Positions 1-7,409 of a DNA stretch of 54,828 nucleotides are shown here, piece after piece (position 1 is the first letter of the stretch; each line of letters opens with the position of its first letter). The notes beneath the pieces are model-generated. The model was not told the DNA's origin and ran no database searches. It saw only the letters and a program-made list of their open reading frames with translations. A program made the position numbers and the translations under genes. Origin of the DNA: CAZOAR01 sp964577985 (GTDB taxonomy: Bacteria; Gemmatimonadota; CAZMKB01; CAZNLH01); contig CAZOAR010000018.1 in assembly GCA_964577985.1 (NCBI GenBank), positions 1 to 54,828 of the forward strand. Reading direction: 5' to 3'.

Positions 1-14
1 AGTGAGGTGATCTC

Positions 15-287
15 GTGAACAAAGGGCAGTTGATCGAAGAAGTCGCAAAAAAAGGCAAGTTCACCAAGAAGGAAGCGAAGAACGCTGTTGAGCTTACCCT
101 GGATACTATCAAGAAGAACACCAAGAAGGGTAAGGGCGTCCAGCTCCTGGGCTTTGGAACATTTACGGTAACGAAGAGAAAAAAGAGAAAAGGAAGAAAC
201 CCTCAGACCGGCCAGGAAATCACAATTCCGGCCAGCAAGGGTGTAAGGTTCAAAGCTGGTAAAGGGTTCAAAGAGTTCCTTACCTGA
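15..287 (+). CDS. hup: HU-family histone-like DNA-binding protein
   Basis: Small basic nucleoid protein of 90 residues, the normal HU length. HU proteins dimerise and bend DNA in the nucleoid. The family core GFGTF is at residues 46-50 and the DNA-clamping arm motif RNPQTG at 61-66, followed by a Lys-rich C-terminus. Translation starts at a GTG (15-17) with the SD-like GAGGTGA 5 nt upstream. Only 14 bases of upstream sequence are in the window, so its promoter and any preceding gene are unseen. A good intrinsic terminator lies about 55 bp after the stop, so this is the last or only gene of its transcript. HU versus IHF cannot be fully separated by eye, but length and arm motif favour HU. Confidence 0.95.
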   Translation: MNKGQLIEEVAKKGKFTKKEAKNAVELTLDTIKKNTKKGKGVQLLGFGTFTVTKRKKRKGRNPQTGQEITIPASKGVRFKAGKGFKEFLT

Positions 288-343
288 GAAAGGGTTGCCC
301 GAAAGCCGCAAGAAACAAATAGATTGTCTTGTCTTTGTCGTAA

Positions 344-384
344 GACTCCCTTCAATTCATCGCGAGTTGGGGGGAGTTCTTTTA
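344..384 (+). terminator. Rho-independent terminator after the HU gene
   Basis: ACTCCC (345-350) pairs with GGGAGT (372-377). An inner helix CAATT/AGTTG lies inside the loop, and TCTTTTA follows directly on the 3' side. Position and orientation fit termination of the HU transcript before the convergent - strand gene. Confidence 0.7.
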
Positions 385-430
385 TCCCCTCACGACCGGG
401 CCGAGAGGCATCGCTTGTGCGGAAGGATGC

Positions 431-1144
431 CTACCACTCGTGGACCTTTTTCCCGAGGACACGCATCTTCTCAGCATATCTCATCGAGAGTTCCTTGTGG
501 CGGACGCCCAGCAGCTTTGCTGCCTTCCCTGCCAGTTCAGCGGCCTTGCGGTAATCCTCCGATTCTTCGCTTATCGCTATGAGTTGGTCGAAAGGCAAGG
601 TAGGAGGCAGGTCATCAGAGATCCCGAAACGCTCGATATTCTTTATCGCTTTTTCGGAATACTCTATGCAGTTTTCTATTGCCCCGGACAATTGATCGCG
701 CTGCTTGAAGAATAGATACGAAAATGCAAGGAGTACCTGCTGTTTCTCCCAGGGCGATCGGGCGCACGAGTTCGCTCTTGTCAAGAGCTTCTCCGCGAAG
801 GTATAGTCTCCATGCATCATGCTGCTCGCTGAGACCATTACGAGTAGTTGAGCGGGTGTCTCCGAAGCGCTGTAGATGTCGGCTTCTGTCAGTCTGTCTA
901 CCGTCGACGGCACTTTTGAGACGTTGTTATAATACTTCTTGAAGAGAGCCTGTTCCTTCGGAGAGAGGGAAGCGTGCCATTCCGCCAACCCGAGGAAGTT
1001 GATCAGCCCCTTCTTTATCCTGTGAATTCTAACCTTCTTGAACCATCTTGAGACAACGAGCCAGGAGAAGAGCATGATATTTGAGAGAAGGATTATGCCG
1101 AGTGCCACCTTCCCGAATTCGGTTATCCAGTTAGAAGCCGCCAA
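431..1144 (-). CDS. Membrane-anchored helical-repeat protein of unknown function
   Basis: I do not recognise the family. The 237-residue product has one hydrophobic segment near the N-terminus (about residues 12-32), followed by a basic stretch (WFKKVRIHRIKK). This predicts an inner-membrane anchor with the rest in the cytoplasm. The remainder is charged and alpha-helical, with paired-helix stretches resembling TPR repeats (around residues 105-130, 150-175 and 190-220), and ends in a basic tail. The start is a TTG at 1144 with AGGAAG about 8 nt upstream. A - strand sigma-70 promoter about 190 bp upstream fits a single-gene transcript. It is convergent with the HU gene. The protein could be a scaffold, but no function can be assigned. 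An ORF in frame over 237 codons with an RBS and promoter makes a real gene likely. Confidence 0.7.
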   Translation of the reverse strand: MAASNWITEFGKVALGIILLSNIMLFSWLVVSRWFKKVRIHRIKKGLINFLGLAEWHASLSPKEQALFKKYYNNVSKVPSTVDRLTEADIYSASETPAQLLVMVSASSMMHGDYTFAEKLLTRANSCARSPWEKQQVLLAFSYLFFKQRDQLSGAIENCIEYSEKAIKNIERFGISDDLPPTLPFDQLIAISEESEDYRKAAELAGKAAKLLGVRHKELSMRYAEKMRVLGKKVHEW

Positions 1145-1330
1145 CGCTCAATCTTCCTGCCTTGAAGGTGGGCCGACCAGCAAGTTATCCCCAAATGAGC
1201 ACAATGTTTTCCTCAGCACTATCCACTTTTCTTCCACAGATCTTCTCACTATGCTTGACATCATTCCTGCTACTCGATGATCTACATTATGTTGCCGGAG
1301 ACTCCCGATGAAACGGCGGTCGGAGACATC

Positions 1331-1359
1331 AAGATAAGGATATGAAGTCACACTGTCAA
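1331..1359 (-). promoter_or_regulatory. Sigma-70-type promoter for the - strand membrane protein gene
   Basis: Read on the - strand: TTGACA (plus-strand 1354-1359), a 17-nt spacer, then TATCTT (plus-strand 1331-1336). The -35 is perfect and the -10 matches four of six. It predicts a leader of about 180 nt before the TTG at 1144. Confidence 0.6.
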
Positions 1360-1386
1360 TCGCCCGGCTTCCTCATCCGACTTTTC

Positions 1387-1415
1387 TTGACACCCTTCCC
1401 GACCTGCCCTATATT
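1387..1415 (+). promoter_or_regulatory. Near-consensus sigma-70 promoter for the site-2 protease-scpAB operon
   Basis: TTGACA (1387-1392), exactly 17 nt, then TATATT (1410-1415). The expected transcription start is near 1422, giving a leader of about 84 nt before the TTG at 1506. This is one of the best housekeeping promoters in the window. Confidence 0.8.
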
Positions 1416-1505
1416 AAAGCGGGCGGTCACGTCATCAGGCCCTGTTAAACCAGTATGTAATGATCCATTGGACGTCTTCCGAAAAACTCTTACGACCTGA
1501 GGCCT

Positions 1506-2153
1506 TTGAACCCTTTTATAGCATTACCAATCCTGTTGTTCTCCGTGGTTGTTCATGAATGCGCACATGGTCTGGTCGCGTTCAGATCCGGAGACCCTAC
1601 CGCTTATCGGTCGGGAAGAATAACGCTCAATCCGATCCCCCATCTTGACCTGTTCGGGAGTGTTGTCCTTCCGTTGCTCCTTGTCTTGAGTCATGCATCA
1701 TTCTTTATTGCATGGGCAAAACCCGTACCAGTAAACCCGGCCCTGTTCAAAGACCCGCGTAGAGATGAAATACGGGTTTCTCTTGCCGGACCGCTGAGCA
1801 ACCTGCTTATGGCAATAGTGTTCCTGATTGTTGGCATCATCTTCCGCTTCCCGCTCCCGATGGAGCCCGATGCGGGTGGTTTTGGCGCGTCTCTCTTTCA
1901 ACTGTGTTACTATGGGATAAGCATAAACCTGTTGCTGGCGTTTTTCAACCTGATTCCGATTTTCCCGCTGGATGGCTCCCACATCCTGGAGAACCTGCTC
2001 CCTCTTGAGTTCGCCTACAAGTACCGAAGTCTGAGGCAGTATGGCTTCATAATACTTCTGATCCTGATAATGACGCCCATACTCAATCTGTTCCTGAGTC
2101 CCGCGTGGTTCTTGCGCGATGTTTTTCTCCAGGTCTGGATTTATTTCTATTGA
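1506..2153 (+). CDS. Site-2 protease family (M50) membrane metalloprotease
   Basis: Intramembrane zinc protease of the short M50 group that bacteria often carry next to scpA. The HExxH zinc motif is HECAH at residues 17-21 in the first hydrophobic helix. The third zinc ligand motif (N-x2-P-x2-PLDG) runs from Asn148 to Asp156/Gly157. Five to six hydrophobic segments cover most of its 215 residues, and there is no PDZ domain. It starts at a TTG with CTGAGG just upstream, a rather short SD spacing, so the exact start is less certain than the frame. It is the first gene of an operon with scpA and scpB. The substrate is unknown; these short proteases are distinct from RseP. Confidence 0.88.
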   Translation: MNPFIALPILLFSVVVHECAHGLVAFRSGDPTAYRSGRITLNPIPHLDLFGSVVLPLLLVLSHASFFIAWAKPVPVNPALFKDPRRDEIRVSLAGPLSNLLMAIVFLIVGIIFRFPLPMEPDAGGFGASLFQLCYYGISINLLLAFFNLIPIFPLDGSHILENLLPLEFAYKYRSLRQYGFIILLILIMTPILNLFLSPAWFLRDVFLQVWIYFY

Positions 2154-2247
2154 GATCCGGCCGCAGTAACCGTCCGGGACTCTCCGGTGCGGTGTTCCAG
2201 AAGGAGTACTCGATCGCCTCGCTGATAACAGTATCGAGGAGGAGAAC

Positions 2248-3054
2248 GTGGACAATCGCGAATATCGAGCAGGGTCGGGGATGTCGGATAATATGTCCGC
2301 ACGTGACCCTGCTCAGTCATGGAAGGGTTACCATGTCAAGCTCGATCCATTTGAAGGGCCGCTTGACCTTCTCCTGTACCTCATAAGAAAGAACGAACTG
2401 GATATATACGATATCCCGATCGCGATCGTTACCAGGCAGTATCTCTCTTTCCTCGACGGCGTGGATCATGTTGATCTCGACAGGGCGGGAGACTTCCTGC
2501 TGATGGCGGCGACGCTTATGGCGATAAAGGCGAAGACTCTTCTTCCGGGCAGGGACGCATTCTCTGAGGAAGACGTCGACGTCTCGCCGGAAGAAGAGCT
2601 TTCGCTCAGGCTCCTCGAATATCAGGCCTTCAGGGAGGTGTCAAGACAGCTGTCAAGTGCTGCGCTGAACCGGATGAGGCTCTTCCCCAGAGGCGACTGG
2701 CTGGTATTCGGCGACGAAGAGGATGATGAGGACGATGCCGGCACAGAAGAGTCAATTAACGAGATGCTCAAGTCGTTCGCTAATCTTGTCTACGCGATGA
2801 AACCGGTCGAGAGCCACAGGGTCAACCTTGCTTCATTTACGGTCGAGGAGAAGACAGGCTCTATTCGCATGCGATTGAGCAGGGAGCAGCGTTTTGAATT
2901 CCTTTCCCTGTTCCGTGATATTTACGTCCGGGAAGAACTGGTCGTTACATTTGTCGCGCTACTGGAACTCATCAACATGGGCGAAGTGAAGGTGACCCAG
3001 CGGGGAAATTTCAATAAACTGATAATCACCAGAGTCACAGGGGGTGAGAATTGA
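2248..3054 (+). CDS. scpA: Segregation and condensation protein A
   Basis: Kleisin subunit that bridges SMC heads and works with ScpB in chromosome condensation and segregation. At 268 residues it has the usual ScpA size. The diagnostic N-terminal block (FEGPLDLLLYLIRKNELDIY) follows a short extension of about 30 residues. An acidic run of Asp/Glu sits near residues 152-168, and the C-terminal winged helix (LLELINMGEVKVTQRG) contacts SMC. It begins at GTG 2248 with a strong GAGGAGGA SD (2236-2243). Its TGA overlaps the scpB start, so the two subunits are translationally coupled. No smc gene is in the window. Confidence 0.93.
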   Translation: MDNREYRAGSGMSDNMSARDPAQSWKGYHVKLDPFEGPLDLLLYLIRKNELDIYDIPIAIVTRQYLSFLDGVDHVDLDRAGDFLLMAATLMAIKAKTLLPGRDAFSEEDVDVSPEEELSLRLLEYQAFREVSRQLSSAALNRMRLFPRGDWLVFGDEEDDEDDAGTEESINEMLKSFANLVYAMKPVESHRVNLASFTVEEKTGSIRMRLSREQRFEFLSLFRDIYVREELVVTFVALLELINMGEVKVTQRGNFNKLIITRVTGGEN

Positions 3055-3656
3055 GCCATGGTCCGGAGTTGCAGAAGATTGTCGAGGCACTCCTCTTTGC
3101 CTCCGACTCGCCACTCGGCCTGGGGGAGCTTTGTGAGATTGCTGGCGAATGCAGCAGGAGTGATGTTGAGAACGCTGTCAGGAGTTTGATTGAGGCCTAT
3201 GAGTCGGATGATAGCGTCCTGCAGTTGATTGAGATAGCCAATGGCTATCAATTCACAACCAGACCACGCTACCATCGCTGGATCAGAAAGCTCAAGACAA
3301 AGAGACGGGATGGGAAACTGAGTGGGGCATCTCTCGAGACACTCGCAGTAATAGCTTACAAACAGCCTGTTTCCAGGGCGGAGATAGAAAGGATAAGAGG
3401 CGTCAGCGTCGATGGCGTACTCCATACCCTGCTCGGTCGGGACTTGATCAGGATAACAGGAAGGGAGAAGGGTATTGGCAGGGCACTTCTTTACGGGACC
3501 ACGAGAGAGTTTCTTTTTCACTTCGGGCTGAAGGATTTGAGAGAGCTTCCCTCTTTCGAGGAACTCGAACGTCTGTTCGGTCCCGAGGCTTCCGCGGCCA
3601 GAGGCAGCGAGAAAGACAGTCCCCCGGAGGCTGTCGAGCAGAGCGTTCAGGGATAG
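3051..3656 (+). CDS. scpB: Segregation and condensation protein B
   Basis: Winged-helix dimer that binds the ScpA kleisin. It is 201 residues, and the family signature TLAVIAYKQPVSRAEIE sits at about residues 97-113. The two winged-helix domains cover roughly residues 5-80 and 90-165, followed by an acidic, probably disordered tail. The TTG start at 3051 overlaps the scpA stop in a TTGA arrangement, with GGGGTGA as SD inside the end of scpA. In many genomes a pseudouridine synthase follows scpB; here the neighbour is a convergent aminotransferase only about 50 bp away. Confidence 0.92.
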   Translation: MSHGPELQKIVEALLFASDSPLGLGELCEIAGECSRSDVENAVRSLIEAYESDDSVLQLIEIANGYQFTTRPRYHRWIRKLKTKRRDGKLSGASLETLAVIAYKQPVSRAEIERIRGVSVDGVLHTLLGRDLIRITGREKGIGRALLYGTTREFLFHFGLKDLRELPSFEELERLFGPEASAARGSEKDSPPEAVEQSVQG

Positions 3657-3708
3657 AACATGACGGGGCCATCAGGTCTGGGAGACTGAAAACGCGCCAT
3701 GCGAGCCG

Positions 3709-5028
3709 TTACGGGTGATCGTCGTGAAAAGCCGCCAGGCGGTGTCGAAGTTCGGGGATCAGATCGTGCGTGACAAGCGAGACGCATGCTCGTATCCCTT
3801 CCCCGCTGACGCTGCCCGTAGTGGTCAGGCTGATCGCGCTTATGCCGTAATAGAGAAGCTCATCGAGAAGATGCGCCGCGTCCATGCCCGGGTATGCAAC
3901 AGTGAAGTAAAAACCATCCGCGAGAGGTTCACCCAGGTCGTTGTCATAAACGAGACAAAAGCCGTTGTCAAGAAAAGCCGACTTCATCTCTCTTGCCCGT
4001 TCTCCATACTTGCGTAATTGGCTTGTGAAGACAAGATCTCCCTTGACTGCAGCCCGGAACAGGGCGGCAAGTCCGTACTGAACGCTCGCAGCGACCCCGG
4101 CGGTAGTGGTGTATATGCCACCGTGAACAAAGGCATGGCCGAGATTTGTCGTGCCGAATCGAGCCTTCAGACTCTCGGATGTTTCTTCGAACAGGGCAGG
4201 TGAAACGACAGATATCGCTACCCTCTGGCCCGCATAAGAGAAGATCTTCGAAGAGGATATCAGCATTATGTACTGGTCCGTGTACTTCGCTATCGTGGGC
4301 TGGTAGGGAGGTTCGAAAGGGACTCCGTATTCCACGCGGAAGTCCATTCCGAAATAGGCGAGATCTTCTATTGCAATCACATCGTATTCGCTGCAAAGTC
4401 TGCCCATTCCCTCGAGTTCTTGTTCCTTAAGACATATCCAGGTTGGATTGTTCGGATTGCTGTACATTACGGCGCTGATCCGCCCGGTCTTCAGCTTTTC
4501 ATGAATCGCGTGGAGGAGTTCCTTACCGCGGAGATCATAGACATCCACGGAGTCATTCCTCAATCCCCAGACCTTGCACTGGAGCTTGTTCACGGGGAAG
4601 CCTGGATTCAGAAACAGGATGGTATCCCGGTCGGGAAAGCGGTGCCCGGCTATACCCATACTGATGAAACCGCCGTGCATAGACCCGACTGTGGGGACAA
4701 TGCATTGCGCGGGTACTGCTACGTCCGCGAAGGCGCGCACAAACTCCCGTCCGGCCTCCTTGAGCTCGGGTATTCCGTCGAATGGAGAGTAAACGCTGCC
4801 GAGGGCCTTCTTCTCGAGGGCCTCGCGTTCGGCATTATGGGCGAGTGGTATGGAAGGCAGCCCGGGGATACCGAATTCCATCCTGATAAAGCGAACTCCG
4901 AGCCGGTCCTCTATAGTATTGATTACCCGGTTAACCTCTCGAATCGAGGCAACTGCTATCGATATCCCGGACTCGACTACAACTTTGTCGACTACGGCCC
5001 TGTCGAATGGTACAGGCTCAAGGCGCAT
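3709..5028 (-). CDS. PLP-dependent aminotransferase, class I/II
   Basis: Fold-type I aminotransferase of 439 residues. Visible motifs are NPNNPTW (191-197, substrate and cofactor pocket), ED-LAYFG with the PLP-ring Asp222 and Tyr225, and the Schiff-base lysine Lys261 in SSSKIFSYAGQR. A C-terminal GEGIRACVSL supplies the carboxylate-binding arginine. The N-terminal GxPGLPS block (54-59) also fits. The start ATG at 5028 has GGAGGA 8 nt upstream, and a sigma-70 promoter lies further up. Substrate cannot be read from sequence; it resembles broad aspartate/aromatic or MalY-like groups. It is not a DegT-type sugar aminotransferase, so it does not supply the GnnB activity missing from the lpx operon. 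It appears monocistronic. Confidence 0.88.
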   Translation of the reverse strand: MRLEPVPFDRAVVDKVVVESGISIAVASIREVNRVINTIEDRLGVRFIRMEFGIPGLPSIPLAHNAEREALEKKALGSVYSPFDGIPELKEAGREFVRAFADVAVPAQCIVPTVGSMHGGFISMGIAGHRFPDRDTILFLNPGFPVNKLQCKVWGLRNDSVDVYDLRGKELLHAIHEKLKTGRISAVMYSNPNNPTWICLKEQELEGMGRLCSEYDVIAIEDLAYFGMDFRVEYGVPFEPPYQPTIAKYTDQYIMLISSSKIFSYAGQRVAISVVSPALFEETSESLKARFGTTNLGHAFVHGGIYTTTAGVAASVQYGLAALFRAAVKGDLVFTSQLRKYGERAREMKSAFLDNGFCLVYDNDLGEPLADGFYFTVAYPGMDAAHLLDELLYYGISAISLTTTGSVSGEGIRACVSLVTHDLIPELRHRLAAFHDDHP

Positions 5029-5192
5029 TATCGTTCCTCCGTATAACTTATGTCGAAAGATGAATCGACCACCGTCTCCATAGTACCCTTCTGTCGCAGG
5101 ATCCTCTCTCGCGCCATCTCGTTCCGCTGAGTGGCTCTTCGGGAAGTGGACCTGGCGGGGAGGGACGCTGAAGAGACGATCGCGACAAGTGG

Positions 5193-5221
5193 ATAATACC
5201 CGATATGGCTTGATAAGTCAA
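5193..5221 (-). promoter_or_regulatory. Sigma-70-type promoter for the aminotransferase
   Basis: Read on the - strand: TTGACT (plus 5216-5221), 17 nt, TATTAT (plus 5193-5198). Five of six match at each box with optimal spacing. The transcript would start near 5186 and carry a leader of about 158 nt. Confidence 0.7.
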
Positions 5222-5274
5222 CCTGGTTTCGAGCCTTTCGTCGGAGCGGATGATGGAGATCATCACAAGCTTGG

Positions 5275-5290
5275 CGGCACGGGAATTGCC
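5275..5290 (+). promoter_or_regulatory. Sigma-54-type (-24/-12) promoter candidate upstream of an NtrC-family gene
   Basis: cGGCACGggaaTTGCc: GG at 5276-5277 and GC at 5288-5289 with the exact 10-nt separation, and both conserved blocks (GGCACG, TTGC) intact. Transcription would begin near 5301, about 110 nt before the activator start at 5412. An overlapping sigma-70 reading (TTGCCA-N17-AGTAAT, 5286-5314) is possible but weaker. If the sigma-54 reading is right, the activator may regulate itself. Confidence 0.55.
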
Positions 5291-5411
5291 AATCAGTCTA
5301 CCGAATAGAGTAATAATACCCCTGATATAGACAGTTGGGGTCGTTTGGCGAGGCATTATGGCCGTGTCGTCGTACAGAAATCGACAGACCAGTGACCGGG
5401 GGAGGACAAAA

Positions 5412-6815
5412 ATGTATTTCCTGATCCTCGTAATCGGGTGTTCTGAAGCGGATGATATCTTCTATAGAACGATAGCCTCGATAGATGATATTCGGGTGTC
5501 TTTCACGGACGACTGGGATGAGGCGCAGTCTATTATCATCAGGGAGGCGCCGCAGGTCGTGATACTGGACGATAGGATTGTGAAGGAAAAGGGGTTATCC
5601 ATGGTAAGCCATGTGAGGGGCCTGACGAACAGTGCCAAAGTGTTTGTGGTCTCTAAATGCCCCACGGTGGAGCTGGCGGTCGGGAGTGTCAAGGCGGGAG
5701 CAGACGATTTTCTTACCACGCCTCCCGACCTGGTCAAGTTCCGCACGTTCCTGAAGGATGACGTGGAAGAATGGAGACTGGAAGCATTCGGGAAAGACTT
5801 CTTCAAGAAGCAGAGGGCGAAGTACGATTTCAGCAATATCTACGGTGAGTCTGCAGAGATCAGAAAGGTCTTCCGCCTCGTCAAGAAGATAATCCCCAGC
5901 CGCAGGGCCTCCGTCCTGATACAGGGAGAGACCGGGACCGGGAAGGGGTTGATCGCGAGGGCGATTCACTATAATACGGTCAATGGCGATCTGAGCGGTG
6001 TGAAGAGGCCATTCGTTGAGATTAACTGCACCGCGATTCCCGACAACCTGCTGGAATCTGAGCTATTCGGATACGAGAAAGGAGCTTTCACCGACGCCAA
6101 GGCCGCAAAGAAAGGGCTCTTCGAACTCGCGAACGGGGGAACCATGTTCCTCGACGAGATCGGATACATGAATCAGAATCTCCAGGTCAAACTGCTGAAG
6201 GTGGTGGAGGAGAAGACCTTCCGGAAGCTGGGTGGAACAAGAGACATAAGTGTAGACCTCCGGATCATAGCCGGAACCAACAAGAACCTCGAGAAAGCGA
6301 TAGAGGAAGGTCATTTCCGCAAAGATCTCTATTACCGCTTGAATGTTTTCACTGTCCGGCTTCCTCTTCTGAAAGACCGAGGCAACGACATCATATTGCT
6401 CGCACAGCACTTCCTGGATGTGTACAACAGGGAGCACAGGAGAAACGTGAAAGGGTTCAGCCCGGATGCCCTGGATCTCATGATGGCTTATCACTGGCCG
6501 GGGAATGTGCGCGAGCTGAAGAATGCGGTTGAGAGGGGAGTCCTGATGGAAGAAAGCGAGTTGCTGAGCGTGGATAACCTGCCTATCCGTCCGGGGCTCT
6601 CCGACGTGGACGACCGCAAAGGCAGCTACGACGGAGAAGGAAACATCGTCCTGGAACTTGGGGGTGTAGGAATCCCGCTTGAGATGATCGAAAAGGAGGT
6701 CGTTGAAAAGGTGTTGGTGCTGAATAACGGAAACAGGAGCAAAACTGCAAGAATCCTCAAGATCTCACGCCCCAAGCTCCTGAGGATGATAAAAAAATTC
6801 TCGATAGAAGTGTGA
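5412..6815 (+). CDS. Sigma-54-dependent activator with degenerate receiver domain
   Basis: NtrC-family protein of 467 residues that should remodel sigma-54 RNA polymerase. Its N-terminal receiver-like domain (about 1-118) keeps the central Asp (VVILDD). It lacks the usual acidic pair (VIGCSE instead of VDDD) and the conserved Lys (TTPPD instead of TKPF), so normal phosphorylation is doubtful. The AAA+ domain has Walker A GETGTGKG (172-179), the sigma-54 loop as GAFTDA (224-229) and Walker B GGTMFLDEIG. GAFTDA is a known variant of GAFTGA. A Fis-type HTH closes the protein (NRSKTARILKISRPKLLRMI). I start it at ATG 5412 because GGGGGAGG lies 6 nt upstream; an in-frame ATG at 5358 has no good SD. 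No sensor kinase is adjacent. Confidence 0.9.
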   Translation: MYFLILVIGCSEADDIFYRTIASIDDIRVSFTDDWDEAQSIIIREAPQVVILDDRIVKEKGLSMVSHVRGLTNSAKVFVVSKCPTVELAVGSVKAGADDFLTTPPDLVKFRTFLKDDVEEWRLEAFGKDFFKKQRAKYDFSNIYGESAEIRKVFRLVKKIIPSRRASVLIQGETGTGKGLIARAIHYNTVNGDLSGVKRPFVEINCTAIPDNLLESELFGYEKGAFTDAKAAKKGLFELANGGTMFLDEIGYMNQNLQVKLLKVVEEKTFRKLGGTRDISVDLRIIAGTNKNLEKAIEEGHFRKDLYYRLNVFTVRLPLLKDRGNDIILLAQHFLDVYNREHRRNVKGFSPDALDLMMAYHWPGNVRELKNAVERGVLMEESELLSVDNLPIRPGLSDVDDRKGSYDGEGNIVLELGGVGIPLEMIEKEVVEKVLVLNNGNRSKTARILKISRPKLLRMIKKFSIEV

Positions 6816-7409
6816 AATAGCCGAGGCTGTGTGATACCCTGCAAGAAAAAGATCGATTATCCATTCCCGCTACCTGCCGGAGCAGAATGCTCCACCTGTA
6901 ACAGATTGTAGCAAAACTGCGCTGGAAAATGGCGCTGACGGTATAACTGTTGGTAATATAAAGAGTTATGGCGCAGCAAGTGCAATCGCGACTCCTCTGA
7001 CACACTTTGTTATACTGTCTTCACCTGGTGGCCTGTAGTATTGTCAGACGAGCTGCCGTGCCCGGGAATACGGCACCAGGAAGCGATTTGACGCTGTGCA
7101 GCTCCTCAACTCCCGAGTGCGCTCCGGAGCGCGGCGGTGTAACGGTCTGTGACAGATCCGCATGCATCACCCTGACCGTTTCCCCGGAACCTGCGAGATA
7201 ATAGCCACGAGATGAACGCCGTAACATATAGGTATAATATAAGTTAAGGGCGTAGCAGACTCGTGTGGCTCAAGGGCTTAACCCGCAGGGTTACGGCATC
7301 ATAGTTGCGTGAGATGAACAGTGTTTCGACGCTGCCTTTGTGTGGGGTTACCAGCGGTTGAACGAAAGCCGGATGATCTCCCCTCTCATTGAACTGCCAG
7401 GAGGTGAAT
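6816..7409. other. 594-bp intergenic region with structured elements and no clear gene
   Basis: No reading frame here is convincing. Elements seen: a perfect hairpin GGAGCA-gaa-TGCTCC (6879-6893); a sigma-54-like TGGCGC-N5-GTGCA (6969-6984); a 14-bp perfect palindrome GCGCTCCGGAGCGC (7119-7132); and an isolated TATAAT (7233-7238) without a good -35. The 27-mers at 6952-6978 and 7231-7257 match at 18 of 27 positions. The last 150 bp before the lipoprotein gene are rich in GGGTTAC-type blocks and could fold, but I match them to no known riboswitch. Confidence 0.5.
6969..6984 (+). promoter_or_regulatory. Possible sigma-54-type promoter
   Basis: tGGCGCagcaagTGCa: GG at 6970-6971 and GC at 6982-6983 with the correct 10-nt separation. 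It has one mismatch in each conserved block (GGCGC for GGCAC, GTGC for TTGC). It sits 155 bp after the sigma-54 activator and about 425 bp before the lipoprotein gene, so the transcript would have an unusually long leader or be a small RNA. Weak on its own. Confidence 0.3.

Larger units (their letters stand above)
1145..1505. other. Divergent intergenic region with two promoters
   Basis: This 361-bp spacer separates the - strand membrane protein from the + strand site-2 protease operon. It contains one sigma-70-like promoter for each direction (annotated separately). I see no convincing gene: the one 67-codon - strand frame begins inside the - strand promoter. The remaining leader sequences show no riboswitch I recognise. 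Confidence 0.6.
5029..5411. other. Divergent regulatory region between aminotransferase and sigma-54 activator
   Basis: This 383-bp spacer has no gene I can support. It holds a - strand sigma-70 promoter, a + strand sigma-54-type element and two dyads next to that element: GATGAT-N4-ATCATC at 5249-5264, and TTGGC-N12-GCCAA at 5271-5292 spanning the sigma-54 element itself. The - strand leader of the aminotransferase is about 160 nt and shows no recognisable riboswitch. Confidence 0.55.

Noticed and set aside
295..715. Overlapping + strand frames after the HU gene
   Set aside because: They cover the terminator and run antisense to the 237-residue gene, with Arg/Ser/Pro-rich composition typical of shadow frames.
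1148..1351. 67-codon frame on the - strand directly before the membrane protein gene
   Set aside because: Its GTG start lies inside the -35/-10 region of a good - strand promoter, and the sequence has no recognisable features. Better read as untranslated leader.
4420..5046. 208-codon + strand frame opposite the aminotransferase
   Set aside because: The - strand frame shows complete aminotransferase motifs, an SD and a promoter. The + frame is its shadow.
6081..6098. GAFTDA loop as a sign of lost sigma-54 interaction
   Set aside because: GAFTDA occurs in known functional sigma-54 activators, so the variant alone is not evidence of inactivity.
7007..7227. Short frames on both strands in the 594-bp gap
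   Set aside because: No SD, no conserved features and compositional noise around a GC-rich palindrome.
7260..7400. Possible c-di-GMP (GEMM) riboswitch upstream of the lipoprotein
   Set aside because: Some GGGTTAC-like blocks resemble parts of the motif, but the conserved core and paired elements are not all present.
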